A stretch of DNA of 64,000 nt. It comes from Pseudomonas sp. PDM04 (lineage in GTDB: Bacteria; Pseudomonadota; Gammaproteobacteria; Pseudomonadales; Pseudomonadaceae). Shown piece by piece: positions 1 through 8,773 of this stretch. The notes beneath the pieces are model-generated. The model saw nothing but the letters and a program-made list of their open reading frames with translations, was not told where the DNA came from and ran no database searches. Made by a program: the position numbers and the translations under genes. The DNA is taken from contig NZ_JACVAI010000004.1 in the NCBI RefSeq assembly GCF_014851765.1, forward strand, positions 434,001 to 498,000, read 5' to 3'. Within the stretch, counting starts at the first letter, position 1. Each line of letters starts with the position of its first letter.

Positions 1-1837
1 GCTGCAGATGCTGCGGATAGTGCGAGGCGTCGGGCGCATCCAGCGCAGCCTTGCCCAACTCCAGGATCTCCGTGAGTTTGAACTTGCTCTTCAGCCAGTT
101 CAGCGCCCGCAACAGGTCCTGCTCTTCAGCCGTGAAATCGCAGCCCAGCGGATACTCCGGAAACAACCGGGGATGCCGAGCCTGAATCGCCTGCAAACGC
201 TCCGGGGTGTTGTCGGCGAAACGCGGATCGAGGCGGAAGGTTTTTGGCAATTTGCCGGCATCCTGCGCCTGCTTGATCAGCCCGGGCTGGAACCGTGAGT
301 CACTGATGCTCAACAAGGCCTCGATCACCGCCGCGTCGGTCTGGCCGCGCAAATCGGCAATGCCATACTCGGTGACCACGATGTCCCGCAGGTGCCGCGG
401 GATCGTGCAATGGCCGTATTCCCAGACGATATTGGAACTGACTTCGCCGCCCGCTTCACGCCAGCTGCGCAGCAGCAGAATCGAGCGCGCACCCTCCAGC
501 GCATGGCCTTGGGCGACAAAGTTGTATTGCCCGCCGACGCCACTGAGCACCCGCCCGTCTTCGAGCTGATCGGCCACGCCGGCGCCGAGCAGGGTCATGG
601 TGAACACGGTGTTGATGAAGCGCGCATCGAGACGCTGCAAGCGCTTGAGCTCTTCCTGACCGTACAGCTCGTTGATGTAGCTGATGCGGGTCATGTTGAA
701 CTCGAGTCGCTTGCCCTGAGGCAACTCGCGCAGACGGTGGTAGAAACTGAGCGGGCCGAGAAAGAACCCGCCATGCACGCATATGCCGTCGGTTTGCGCC
801 GCTTCATCGAGTGTGCCGGCATTCGCCTGCTGCTGAGTTGGCACATCCGGATAGACCTTGCGCCGCACGATACCCGCATCAGCGAGCACCAGCAGGCCGT
901 TGACGAACATTTCGCTGCAGCCATAGAGGCCCTTGGCGAAGGGTTCGAGGCCACCCTCGCGCTTGATCAGTTGCGCCCACTGGCTGAGATTCACATCCTC
1001 CAGCAACGCCTTGTAGCCCTCGTTATCCGCCTGCCGCGCCAGCAACGCCGCGGTGAGCGCGTCACCCATGGCGCCGATGCCGATCTGCAAGGTCCCGCCA
1101 TCGCGCACCAGGGTGCTGGCGTGCAGGCCGATCAAGTGATCCTGAAGACCCACCGGCATGTTGGGCGTGGAGAACAGCGTGGAGTTGTCTTTCTCGTCGA
1201 TCAGCAGGTCGAATGCGTCGATGCCGACCTCGGCGTCGCCGGGCATGTAGGGCAAGTCGCTGTGCACCTGACCCACCAGCAACACGGTTTCCCCCGCGGC
1301 CCGGCGCTTGGCGATCATCGGCAACAGGTCGAGGGTGATGTCCGGGTTGCAGCTCAGGCTCAGGCGATCAGGGTGTTCGCCATGGCTGGCGAGCAACTGC
1401 GCCACCAGGTTCAAACCGGCGGCGTTGATGTCCCGCGCGGCATGGCTGTAGTTGCTGCTCACGTAATCCTGCTGGGCCGTCTCACTGTGCAACAGGCTGC
1501 CGGGCTGCATGAAAAACTGCTGGACGCGAATGTTGGGGGGCAGGTTGTCCTTGCGCAGCCCCGCGAGAAAGTCCAGTTCCGGGTAGTCACCGAATACCCG
1601 CTCGATGAAGGGCTCAAGGAAGCGTTTCTGCAAACCGTCGCCCAGTGCAGGCCTGCCCAGACAGAGCGCGGTGTAGATCGTCAGCTGCCGCTCGGGCAAT
1701 TGCGCGACCCGTTGGTACAGCGCGTTGACGAAAGGGTTGGGTTTGCCCAGCCCCAGCGGCAGGCCCATGTGGATATGGGCCGGCAAACGTGCCAACACCT
1801 CATCGACCGCTTGCTCGATAGAACACAGCTGCACCAT
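1..1837 (-). CDS. Acetyl-CoA hydrolase/transferase family protein, C-terminus cut by window edge
   Basis: The reading frame is open from ATG at 1837 to the left edge, giving 612 codons without a stop, so only the C-terminal end is missing. The translation begins MVQLCSIEQAVDEVLA and contains the segments GLGKPNPFVNALYQRV, GQVHSDLPYMPGDAEVG, GIGAMGDALTAALLA, GVGGQYNFVAQGHAL and VVTEYGIADLRGQTDAAV, which are characteristic of the Cat1/AcH-type CoA-transferase family that moves CoA between acyl groups or hydrolyses acetyl-CoA. The GGQYNF and EYGIADLRG segments sit in the C-terminal catalytic domain. GAGG, about 10 bases upstream of the ATG, supports the start. It lies downstream of cytochrome c5 but is separated from it by a terminator. 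The true substrate (acetate, succinate or a longer acyl group) cannot be read from the sequence. Confidence 0.85.
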   Translation of the reverse strand, partial: MVQLCSIEQAVDEVLARLPAHIHMGLPLGLGKPNPFVNALYQRVAQLPERQLTIYTALCLGRPALGDGLQKRFLEPFIERVFGDYPELDFLAGLRKDNLPPNIRVQQFFMQPGSLLHSETAQQDYVSSNYSHAARDINAAGLNLVAQLLASHGEHPDRLSLSCNPDITLDLLPMIAKRRAAGETVLLVGQVHSDLPYMPGDAEVGIDAFDLLIDEKDNSTLFSTPNMPVGLQDHLIGLHASTLVRDGGTLQIGIGAMGDALTAALLARQADNEGYKALLEDVNLSQWAQLIKREGGLEPFAKGLYGCSEMFVNGLLVLADAGIVRRKVYPDVPTQQQANAGTLDEAAQTDGICVHGGFFLGPLSFYHRLRELPQGKRLEFNMTRISYINELYGQEELKRLQRLDARFINTVFTMTLLGAGVADQLEDGRVLSGVGGQYNFVAQGHALEGARSILLLRSWREAGGEVSSNIVWEYGHCTIPRHLRDIVVTEYGIADLRGQTDAAVIEALLSISDSRFQPGLIKQAQDAGKLPKTFRLDPRFADNTPERLQAIQARHPRLFPEYPLGCDFTAEEQDLLRALNWLKSKFKLTEILELGKAALDAPDASHYPQHLQ

Positions 1838-1958
1838 CTGATCCTCCCTTGGCGATTGGGCTTGGACCGAGCTTGCCGGGTCTTGGTTGCATTGAACAGC
1901 CCTGACCCGCCTGTGCGGGTACAAGCGCTCCTGCACGGGCGGTGTTGCAGCAGGCACA

Positions 1959-1984
1959 AAAAAGCCGCTCGAAAGCGGCTTTTT
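1959..1984 (-). terminator. Rho-independent terminator after cytochrome c5
   Basis: AAAAAGCCGCT and AGCGGCTTTTT flank a CGAA loop, giving a strong GC stem with A/T tracts on both sides. It lies 19 bases past the stop of the cytochrome c5 gene on the minus strand and separates it from the downstream CoA-transferase gene. Confidence 0.85.
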
Positions 1985-2002
1985 GCGCAAGAGACAGCCG
2001 TA

Positions 2003-2425
2003 TTACAGGCCGGACATCTCTTTGATCGCGCCTTTCAGCTCGTCGTCGGAGCAGTCGGCGCAGGTGCCTTTAGGCGGCATGGCGTTGATGCCGGTAATGG
2101 CCTTGGCCAGGATGCCGTCGAGGCCGCCCTGGTGATCGGCACGCTCTTTCCAGGCGGCCTTGTCGCCGATTTTCGGCGCGCCCAGCAGGCCGGTGCCGTG
2201 GCAAGCGTTGCAGTGCTTGGCGATCACGTCTTTCGGTGCCTTGGCACCACCGCCACCCGTCGCGGCAGCGACTTCCATGCCCTTGCATTCCTGGCCTGTT
2301 ACACAGACCTGGCCAACAGGCTCGATGCGCTTGGCGATGTCGTCATTGGTCGCAGCTTGAGCGCTGGCAGCCCATAGGGCCAATACGGTTGCTGGTACAG
2401 CCAGCATTTTCATAATTAGGTTCAC
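2003..2425 (-). CDS. cycB: Cytochrome c5 family monoheme protein
   Basis: This is a 140-aa exported class I cytochrome c. A signal peptide (hydrophobic stretch ending ASAQA, cleaved before ATNDD) is followed by a single haem motif, CNACH, preceded by IAKH; an axial Met follows in INAMPPKG. Two cysteines in TCADC near the C-terminus are typical of the c5 family, and VCVTGQEC in the N-terminal part adds another Cys pair. It acts in the periplasm as a small electron carrier. I chose the GTG at 2425 because GAGGGTGAAC lies just upstream; the next in-frame starts (ATG, ATG) are 4 and 6 codons inside. PAO1 has cycB (PA5300) beside pauR in the same arrangement, from memory. Confidence 0.88.
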   Translation of the reverse strand: MNLIMKMLAVPATVLALWAASAQAATNDDIAKRIEPVGQVCVTGQECKGMEVAAATGGGGAKAPKDVIAKHCNACHGTGLLGAPKIGDKAAWKERADHQGGLDGILAKAITGINAMPPKGTCADCSDDELKGAIKEMSGL

Positions 2426-2594
2426 GCGTTCACCCTCATGGTGGCTAGTCACGCCTACGGCCACGGTTCGCAGGCGGGCGCAAGTATAACGGTTAGCCCG
2501 TCGCACTGAAACAACCCCAAAGTCGAAGGGGTCTTGTTGTGCCACGGAAAAACCCATCGGGTGCCGCTGCCATGCTGGCAGGACGCCTCTTCTC

Positions 2595-3143
2595 TTAGAA
2601 ATTCGCCGGTGTAGCTGCGCTGATTAGTCGCGCCGGTGCATCGAACGGATTACGGAAACGGTGCGGCTTGGTACTCTCAAAGTAGTAGCTATCGCCGGCT
2701 TCGAGCACAAAAGTTTCCAGGCCGACCACCAGCTCCAGCCGTCCTTCCACCAGAATTCCGGTTTCCTCGCCCTCATGGGTGAGCATCTCATCACCGGTAT
2801 CGGCACCGGGTGGGTAGATTTCGTTGAGGAACGCGATGGCGCGGCTCGGGTGCGCCCGGCCGACCAGCTTCATGGTCACGGCGCCGTCGGAGATGTCGAT
2901 CAGCTCGTTGGCCTTGTAGACGATCTGGGTCGGTTTTTCCTGCAGGATCTCTTCGGAAAAGAACTCGACCATGGACATGGGTATCCCGCCCAGGACCTTG
3001 CGCAGCGAACTGATCGAGGGGCTGACGCTGTTCTTCTCGATCATCGAAATGGTGCTGTTGGTGACGCCCGCGCGTTTGGCGAGTTCACGCTGCGAAAGAC
3101 CTTTGAGCTTACGGATGGATTGCAGTCGTTCACCGACGTCCAA
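2595..3143 (-). CDS. pauR: XRE-family regulator with C-terminal cupin, PauR type
   Basis: The 182-aa protein has an N-terminal helix-turn-helix (about residues 5-58, with LSQRELAKRAGVTNSTIS) and a C-terminal cupin_2 domain (about 108-180; HEGEETGILVEG and YYFESTKPHRFRNP supply metal-site-like residues). This is the PuuR/PauR architecture, and the gene lies next to dadX as pauR does in P. aeruginosa, where PauR represses polyamine catabolic promoters. Here the likely targets include the amine-catabolic genes found 4-12 kb away (the FAD oxidoreductase and KauB). The start is a TTG with GGAGG eight bases upstream; the nearby ATG at 3166 is out of frame. The role in this strain is inferred from family and synteny. 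Confidence 0.8.
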   Translation of the reverse strand: MDVGERLQSIRKLKGLSQRELAKRAGVTNSTISMIEKNSVSPSISSLRKVLGGIPMSMVEFFSEEILQEKPTQIVYKANELIDISDGAVTMKLVGRAHPSRAIAFLNEIYPPGADTGDEMLTHEGEETGILVEGRLELVVGLETFVLEAGDSYYFESTKPHRFRNPFDAPARLISAATPANF

Positions 3144-3272
3144 GGCTGGAGCCTCCAGGGAATCATGTTGTAGGAATATTGATCGTTATCATGGCGACAG
3201 CGTTCAGTATTTACAACACTTGGGCCCCAATCCCCTTCGGTGATACGACTGGCATCCGGCGCTCGCTGTGCG

Positions 3273-4346
3273 TCAATCCCCGGAATAGAGCATCGGCACC
3301 CGGCGCAGATTGCAGAAAATCTGGTAAGGAATCGTGTCAGCCGCCGCCGCGACGTCGCTGGCCAGGATGTTTTTCCCCCACAGCTCCACGGTCGATCCCA
3401 GGCCGGCCTGCGGCACATCGGTCAAGTCGATACACAGCATGTCCATCGAGACCCGGCCGATCAGCCGGCTGCGCTGCCCGGCAACCAGCACCGGCGTGCC
3501 GGTCGGCGCCTGGCGCGGGTAGCCATCGGCGTAACCCATGGCCACCACCCCGACGCGCATCGGTTTGTCGGTGATGAATCGGGCTCCGTAGCCGATCGGC
3601 TCGCCGGCCGGCAGTTCGCGCACGCAGATCACTTTCGACTCGAGGGTCATCACCGGTTGCAGGCGCGATGCCACGGCGTTGGCTTCCTCGAACGGCGTGG
3701 CGCCGTAGAGCATGATGCCAGGACGCACCCAGTCACTGGGAATCTGCGGCCAACCGAGCACGGCCGGCGAGTTGCGCAGGCTGATCTCGGCCGCCAGGCC
3801 CTGGCGCGCCGCTTCGAAAACAGCCACCTGGTCGGTGCTGGCCTGGCTGTGCAATTCATCGGCGCGGGCGAAGTGGCTCATCAGCACGATCTTCGCGACC
3901 TTGCCGCTCGCCAGCAGCCGTTGGTAACCCGCCTGATAATCCTTGGGGTGCAGACCGACCCGGTGCATGCCCGAATCGAGCTTCAACCAGACCGTAATGG
4001 GTTTGCTCAGCGCCGCTTTCTCGATGGCTTCGAGCTGCCACAGCGAATGCACCACACACCAGAAATCATGCTCGACGATCAGCGACAGCTCATCGGCTTC
4101 AAAAAAACCCTCCAGCAACAACACCGGTGCACGGATGCCCGCCGCGCGCAGCTCCAGCGCTTCTTCGATGCAGGCCACGGCAAACCCGTCCGCCTCGGCT
4201 TCCAGCGCTTGGGCGCACCGCACCGCGCCATGCCCGTAGGCATCCGCCTTGATCACCGCCAGGGCCTTGGCCCCGGTGGTTTCACGGGCGATCCGGTAGT
4301 TGTGACGCAGGGCTTGAAGGTCGATCAGGGCACGGGCTGGACGCAT
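3273..4346 (-). CDS. dadX: Catabolic alanine racemase (PLP)
   Basis: A 357-aa fold-type III PLP enzyme that interconverts L- and D-alanine in the cytoplasm. The PLP-binding lysine is K33 in AVIKADAYGHG, and the catalytic tyrosine is about Y252 in PIGYGARF; HRVGL and RPGIMLYG are further alanine racemase signatures. The length is normal for DadX/Alr. It sits downstream of dadA and the small RidA-like gene on the same strand, so it supplies D-alanine to the DadA dehydrogenase during growth on L-alanine. Regulation by the divergent Lrp-type DadR is expected from the known P. aeruginosa dadAX operon. Confidence 0.95.
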   Translation of the reverse strand: MRPARALIDLQALRHNYRIARETTGAKALAVIKADAYGHGAVRCAQALEAEADGFAVACIEEALELRAAGIRAPVLLLEGFFEADELSLIVEHDFWCVVHSLWQLEAIEKAALSKPITVWLKLDSGMHRVGLHPKDYQAGYQRLLASGKVAKIVLMSHFARADELHSQASTDQVAVFEAARQGLAAEISLRNSPAVLGWPQIPSDWVRPGIMLYGATPFEEANAVASRLQPVMTLESKVICVRELPAGEPIGYGARFITDKPMRVGVVAMGYADGYPRQAPTGTPVLVAGQRSRLIGRVSMDMLCIDLTDVPQAGLGSTVELWGKNILASDVAAAADTIPYQIFCNLRRVPMLYSGD

Positions 4347-4450
4347 GGCGGCAGGCTTCTAGGCAGTCGTGGGAATAAAAACCGGCGCTGGCTGGCGGCG
4401 TTAACCGCCAACAGCACCGGGAGAGGGATCTTTGTGCGGGTTCGCAGCGT

Positions 4451-4804
4451 TCAGGGCAGCGCGGCGACCACGGACAGCTCGACCAGGATTTGCGGCTCGC
4501 ACAGCTTCGCCTCAACGGTCGCGCGGGCCGGTGCAACACCTTTGGGCAGCCACGTGTCCCACACCGAGTTCATGCCGGCGAAGTGCGCGTCGATGTCCTT
4601 CAGGTAAATCGTCACCGAGAGCAAACGGCTTTTGTCCGTCCCGGCCAGATCGAGCATCCGCTCGATGTTGGCCAGGGTTTCGCGGGTTTGCTGCTCAATC
4701 CCGGCACTCATGTCGTCGCCGACTTGCCCTGCCAGATAAACGGTGCCGCTGTGGACAACGATCTGGCTCATGCGCTCATTGGTGAGCTGGCGCTGGATTG
4801 ACAT
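4451..4804 (-). CDS. RidA/YjgF-family enamine/imine deaminase in the dad operon
   Basis: A 117-aa single-domain RidA (YjgF/YER057c) protein. The conserved arginine is present in PARATVEAKLCEP, and the GTVYLAGQVGDD strand near the N-terminus is typical. RidA proteins hydrolyse reactive enamine/imine intermediates such as 2-aminoacrylate and iminopyruvate. Its 5' end overlaps the end of dadA by 29 bases, so the two are translationally coupled; DadA makes iminopyruvate, a plausible substrate. It is distinct from the second RidA at 30633-31013. The sequence does not settle whether the ATG at 4804 or the internal ATG 11 codons later is used. Confidence 0.88.
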   Translation of the reverse strand: MSIQRQLTNERMSQIVVHSGTVYLAGQVGDDMSAGIEQQTRETLANIERMLDLAGTDKSRLLSVTIYLKDIDAHFAGMNSVWDTWLPKGVAPARATVEAKLCEPQILVELSVVAALP

Positions 4805-6080
4805 GCTTTGCGGACTCCTGGATTTTGCTGCCGTAACGGGAAATATCGAGGCCTTCGGCGCTGATCTGCGGGGTTTTCTTGGCCATCAGGTCGGCCAGCA
4901 AACGGCCGGAACCGCAGGCCATGGTCCAGCCGAGCGTGCCGTGACCGGTGTTCAGGAACAGGTTGCCGAACGGGGTCGCGCCAACGATCGGCGTGCCATC
5001 CGGGGTGGTCGGACGCAGGCCGGTCCAGAAACTGGCCTCGGCCAGATTGCCGCCCTGAGGATAAAGGTCGTTGACGATCATCTCCAGGGTTTCACGCCGA
5101 CGCGGGTTGAGCGACAGGTCAAAACCGGCAATCTCCGCCATGCCGCCCACGCGGATGCGGTTGTCGAAACGGGTGATCGCGACCTTGTAGGTCTCGTCGA
5201 GAATGGTCGAGGTCGGGGCCATGGCCGGGTTGGTGATCGGCACGGTCAGCGAGTAACCCTTGAGCGGGTACACCGGCGCGCGGATGCCCAGCGGCTTGAG
5301 CAGTTGCGGCGAGTAACTGCCCAGCGCCAGGACGTAACGGTCAGCGGTTTCCAGCTTGCCGTCGATCCACACACCGTTGATGCGATCACCGGCATAGTCG
5401 AGGCGCTGGATGTCCTGGCCGAAGCGGAACTCCACGCCCAGTTTCACCGCCATCTCGGCCAGGCGCGTGGTGAACATCTGGCAGTCGCCGGTCTGGTCGT
5501 TCGGCAGGCGCAGGGCGCCGGCGAGGATGTCGGTAACGCTGGCCAGCGCCGGTTCAACCCGGGCGATGCCTTCGCGATCGAGCAATTCGAAGGGAACGCC
5601 CGACTCTTTCAGGACGGCGATGTCTTTCGCCGCGCCATCGAGCTGGGCCTGGGTGCGGAACAATTGAGTCGTCCCGAGGCTGCGGCCTTCGTAGGCGATG
5701 CCGGTTTCGGCACGCAATTCGTCGAGGCAGTCGCGGCTGTACTCGGACAGGCGCACCATGCGCTCCTTGTTCACCGCGTAGCGGCTGGCGGTGCAGTTGC
5801 GCAGCATCTGCGCCATCCACAGGTATTGGTCGATATCGGCGGTGGCCTTGATCGCCAGCGGTGCGTGGCGCTGCAACAGCCACTTGATGGCCTTGAGCGG
5901 CACGCCCGGCGCGGCCCACGGCGAGGCATAACCCGGCGATACCTGCCCGGCGTTGGCGAAACTGGTCTCCATGGCGGCAGCCGGCTGACGGTCCACCACC
6001 ACCACTTCGAACCCGGCACGCGCCAGATAGTAAGCACTGGTGGTGCCAATAACGCCGCTACCCAAGACCATAACGCGCAT
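4776..6080 (-). CDS. dadA: D-amino acid dehydrogenase small subunit
   Basis: A 434-aa FAD-dependent membrane-associated dehydrogenase that oxidises D-alanine and other D-amino acids to the 2-oxo acid and ammonia, passing electrons to the respiratory chain. The N-terminus MRVMVLGSGVIGTTSAYYLA is the Rossmann FAD motif; ETSFANAGQVSPGYASPWA and a C-terminal TGLRPTTPDGTPIVG / NTGHGTLGWTMACGSG are DadA signatures. I chose the ATG at 6080 because GAGGG lies eight bases upstream and the protein then starts at the FAD strand as in other DadA proteins; in-frame ATGs two and five codons upstream are less well placed. It is the first gene of a leftward dadA-ridA-dadX unit divergent from dadR. Confidence 0.95.
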   Translation of the reverse strand: MRVMVLGSGVIGTTSAYYLARAGFEVVVVDRQPAAAMETSFANAGQVSPGYASPWAAPGVPLKAIKWLLQRHAPLAIKATADIDQYLWMAQMLRNCTASRYAVNKERMVRLSEYSRDCLDELRAETGIAYEGRSLGTTQLFRTQAQLDGAAKDIAVLKESGVPFELLDREGIARVEPALASVTDILAGALRLPNDQTGDCQMFTTRLAEMAVKLGVEFRFGQDIQRLDYAGDRINGVWIDGKLETADRYVLALGSYSPQLLKPLGIRAPVYPLKGYSLTVPITNPAMAPTSTILDETYKVAITRFDNRIRVGGMAEIAGFDLSLNPRRRETLEMIVNDLYPQGGNLAEASFWTGLRPTTPDGTPIVGATPFGNLFLNTGHGTLGWTMACGSGRLLADLMAKKTPQISAEGLDISRYGSKIQESAKHVNPAPAHQ

Positions 6081-6236
6081 TTTCATATCCCTCATCGCGG
6101 CACGCCGCTGACGTTTGTTGTTCAGACCGTAGATGTGGGCAGTTTAAGAAAGATCAGCCAGTGCATTTCACTATATAAGCGCCTATATTTGGCGACAATT
6201 CTCGGCAAAAACGCTTTTTACGGAGGCGCATCCCCT

Positions 6237-6725
6237 ATGCGTACCAACACCCAGACCAAACGCGAGCTGGACAAGATCGACCGCAACATCCTGCGGATCC
6301 TGCAGGCGGACGGGCGCATCTCCTTCACCGAGCTGGGGGAAAAGGTCGGCCTGTCGACCACGCCCTGCACCGAGCGGGTACGGCGCCTGGAGCGCGAAGG
6401 GATCATCATGGGCTACAACGCCCGGCTCAATCCGCAGCACCTCAAGGGCAGCCTGCTGGTGTTCGTCGAGATCAGCCTCGACTACAAATCCGGGGATACC
6501 TTCGAAGAGTTCCGACGCGCCGTGCTGAAACTGCCCCACGTGCTGGAATGCCACCTGGTGTCAGGGGATTTCGACTACCTGGTGAAAGCGCGGATTTCCG
6601 AGATGGCCTCGTACCGCAAATTGCTCGGCGACATCCTGCTCAAGCTGCCGCATGTGCGCGAGTCCAAGAGCTATATCGTGATGGAAGAGGTGAAAGAGAG
6701 CTTGAGTCTGCCGATTCCGGATTGA
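6237..6725 (+). CDS. dadR: Lrp/AsnC-family regulator of alanine catabolism
   Basis: A 162-aa Lrp-type regulator with an N-terminal HTH (LDKIDRNILRILQADGRISFTELGEKVGLS...) and a C-terminal RAM ligand domain (HVLECHLVSGDFDYLVKA). It is divergent from dadA, across a 156-bp gap, as DadR is in P. aeruginosa, where it activates dadAX in response to L-alanine. The ATG at 6237 has GGAGG ten bases upstream. The intergenic segment is AT-rich near the dadR end (ACTATATAAGCGCC), as expected for a regulated divergent promoter, but I could not define individual Lrp sites. Confidence 0.9.
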   Translation: MRTNTQTKRELDKIDRNILRILQADGRISFTELGEKVGLSTTPCTERVRRLEREGIIMGYNARLNPQHLKGSLLVFVEISLDYKSGDTFEEFRRAVLKLPHVLECHLVSGDFDYLVKARISEMASYRKLLGDILLKLPHVRESKSYIVMEEVKESLSLPIPD

Positions 6726-6750
6726 GGTTTGTGCGTTGCCTGTGATGGCC

Positions 6751-6826
6751 CCATCGCGAGCAGGCTCGCTCCCACATTGGATGAGAGTACACCGATCAAA
6801 TGTGGGAGCGAGCCTTCTCGCGATGG
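6751..6826. repeat. REPIN: inverted pair of REP sequences
   Basis: CCATCGCGAGCAGGCTCGCTCCCACA and its near-exact reverse complement TGTGGGAGCGAGCCTTCTCGCGATGG face each other around a 24-base centre. This is the paired-REP (REPIN) form common in fluorescens-group pseudomonads. It lies between the convergent dadR and YkgJ-like genes. Confidence 0.9.
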
Positions 6827-6843
6827 GAGCACCTCAGTGTCAG

Positions 6844-7197
6844 CTAAACCAACACCTGCCGATTCGACGCCATGTACTCGAATACCTGCTTCTCGACCCG
6901 TGGATGAATCAGCTCCACCGGCCCTCGCCCATTCGGACATGGCAAGGTTTTGGTGGTACCGAACAGCCGACAGATCAACGGCCGCTCGTCATACACGGTG
7001 CAGCCCTTGGGGCCCAGGTGCACGCAGTTGAGCTCATCCATCGCCGCGTCCTGCTCGGCGCGCGTCTTGCGCGGCAGGCGGGCCATCTCTTCGGGCGAGG
7101 TGGTCACCGGTCCGCAACAGTCATGACAGCCGGGCACGCACTCGAAAGTGGGAATCTGCTGACGCAGCGTGCGAATTTTCTGACTGTTACAACTCAT
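6844..7197 (-). CDS. YkgJ/UPF0153-family CxxC cluster protein
   Basis: A 117-aa protein with a cysteine-rich core: C(V)PGCHDCCGP, then CVHLGPKGCTVYDERPLICRLFG. The CxxxCxxCC...C...C pattern is the putative zinc/iron-chelating YkgJ (UPF0153) family, whose function is not established. The ATG at 7197 begins MSCNSQKIRTL; an extended reading to 7242 is possible but has no better ribosome site. It is convergent with dadR and divergent from the oxidoreductase at 7346. Confidence 0.8.
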   Translation of the reverse strand: MSCNSQKIRTLRQQIPTFECVPGCHDCCGPVTTSPEEMARLPRKTRAEQDAAMDELNCVHLGPKGCTVYDERPLICRLFGTTKTLPCPNGRGPVELIHPRVEKQVFEYMASNRQVLV

Positions 7198-7345
7198 CGA
7201 AGCACTGACCCCACAGCGGAATAGAGCGCGATTCTGCCGCATTGGCCACGATCCAGACAGCCATAACCGACCAATGTTGCCTGCGTCGAAAGGGCCGGCT
7301 TATGCTCCGTCAAATTTTCCAGGCACAAAAATCAGGATGACGCGC

Positions 7346-8638
7346 ATGAATCCCCGTGCCCAGCACACAGCCTCGTACTACGCCGCCAGCAGCCTGCCGC
7401 AGCCCGATCACCCGGCGCTGGCAGGCGACGTGGTGGCCGATGTGTGCGTGGTCGGCGGCGGGTTTTCCGGGCTGAACACCGCCCTCGAACTGGCCGAGCG
7501 CGGCTTCAGCGTGGTGCTGCTCGAGGCCCGCAAGGTGGGTTGGGGCGCCAGCGGGCGCAATGGCGGGCAACTGATTCGCGGCGTCGGCCATGGTCTCGAC
7601 CAGTTCGCCAACGTCATCGGCACGGACGGCGTGCGTCAGATGAAACTCATGGGCCTGGAAGCGGTGGAAATCGTCCGGCAGCGCGTCGAACGGTTTCAGA
7701 TCCCCTGCGACCTGACGTGGGGCTACTGCGACCTCGCCAACAAGCCCCGTGACCTGGAAGGCTTTGCCGAAGACGCCGAAGAACTGCGCGAGCTCGGCTA
7801 CCGCTACGAAACCCGGTTGCTGCAAGCCCATGAAACGCACACGGTGGTAGGTTCCGATCGCTATGTCGGCGGCCTGATCGACATGGGCTCCGGTCATCTG
7901 CATCCGCTGAACCTCGCGCTGGGCGAAGCCGCCGCGGCGCAGCAGCTGGGTGTGAGGCTGTTCGAGCAATCGGCGGTGACCGGCATCGACTACGGCCCCG
8001 AAGTCAGGGTACGCACCGCCCAGGGCTCGGTTCGCGCCAAGACCCTGGTGCTGGGCTGCAACGCCTACCTCAACCAGCTCAACCCTGAACTCAGCGGCAA
8101 AGTCTTGCCCGCCGGCAGCTACATCATCGCCACCGAGCCCTTGAGCGAGGACCAAGCCCACGCGCTGCTGCCGCAGAACATGGCGGTCTGCGACCAGCGA
8201 GTGGCCCTGGATTACTACCGGCTTTCGGCTGATCGGCGCTTGCTGTTCGGCGGTGCCTGCCACTATTCAGGACGCGACCCGAAGGACATCGCGGCCTACA
8301 TGCGCCCGAAAATGCTCGAGGTGTTCCCACAACTGGGCGCCGCGAGGATCGAGTATCAATGGGGCGGGATGATCGGCATCGGCGCCAATCGCCTGCCGCA
8401 GATCGGCCGACTCGATGATCAGCCGAATGTGTATTACGCCCAGGCCTATTCCGGCCACGGCGTGAACGCCACCCACCTGGCTGGCAAGTTGCTGGCCGAG
8501 GCCATCAGCGGCCAGCACCATGGTGGGTTCGATCTGTTTGCCAAGGTGCCACACATGACGTTTCCCGGTGGCAAGCATTTGCGCTCGCCGTTGCTGGCGC
8601 TGGGGATGCTGTGGCATCGGATGAAAGAGTGGGTCTGA
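7346..8638 (+). CDS. FAD-dependent amine oxidoreductase (PauB/PuuB type)
   Basis: A 430-aa DAO-family flavoenzyme. The FAD Rossmann motif DVCVVGGGFSGLNTALELAERG is at about residues 33-55, followed by GWGASGRNGGQLIRG and a C-terminal WGGMIGIGANRLPQIGR / YSGHGVNATHLAGKLLAEAI. This is the gamma-glutamylputrescine/gamma-glutamylpolyamine oxidase type (PuuB; PauB1-4 in P. aeruginosa). PAO1 has PauB4 (PA5309) right after dadR, so this is probably its counterpart. The second ATG (7346) is chosen because AGGA is eight bases upstream. The product aldehyde would be a substrate for the KauB dehydrogenase at 13639. Confidence 0.82.
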   Translation: MNPRAQHTASYYAASSLPQPDHPALAGDVVADVCVVGGGFSGLNTALELAERGFSVVLLEARKVGWGASGRNGGQLIRGVGHGLDQFANVIGTDGVRQMKLMGLEAVEIVRQRVERFQIPCDLTWGYCDLANKPRDLEGFAEDAEELRELGYRYETRLLQAHETHTVVGSDRYVGGLIDMGSGHLHPLNLALGEAAAAQQLGVRLFEQSAVTGIDYGPEVRVRTAQGSVRAKTLVLGCNAYLNQLNPELSGKVLPAGSYIIATEPLSEDQAHALLPQNMAVCDQRVALDYYRLSADRRLLFGGACHYSGRDPKDIAAYMRPKMLEVFPQLGAARIEYQWGGMIGIGANRLPQIGRLDDQPNVYYAQAYSGHGVNATHLAGKLLAEAISGQHHGGFDLFAKVPHMTFPGGKHLRSPLLALGMLWHRMKEWV

Positions 8639-8678
8639 ACGCCTGTTTGTGCTCTTCGAACGCTATCGTCGCAATCCT

Positions 8679-8752
8679 GCCCGGAGCTGGCTCGTTCCCA
8701 CAGAGGTCCGGTGCATACAGATCCACCGTGGGAGCGAGCCTGCTCGCGATGG
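8679..8752. repeat. Degenerate REP pair
   Basis: A clear REP (CCGTGGGAGCGAGCCTGCTCGCGATGG, ending at 8752) is preceded by a decayed inverted partner (GAGCTGGCTCGTTCCCACAG). It fills the gap between the oxidoreductase and the convergent DUF1127 gene. Confidence 0.75.
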
Positions 8753-8773
8753 CCCGAAAGAACGCCACTGCAC

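Noticed and set aside
392..2377. 661-aa open frame on the plus strand
   Set aside because: Antisense to the CoA-transferase gene; low-complexity, His/Gln/Ala-rich translation typical of the mirror frame of a GC-rich gene.
6183..6554. 123-aa frame opposite dadR
   Set aside because: Shadow of the Lrp-type gene.
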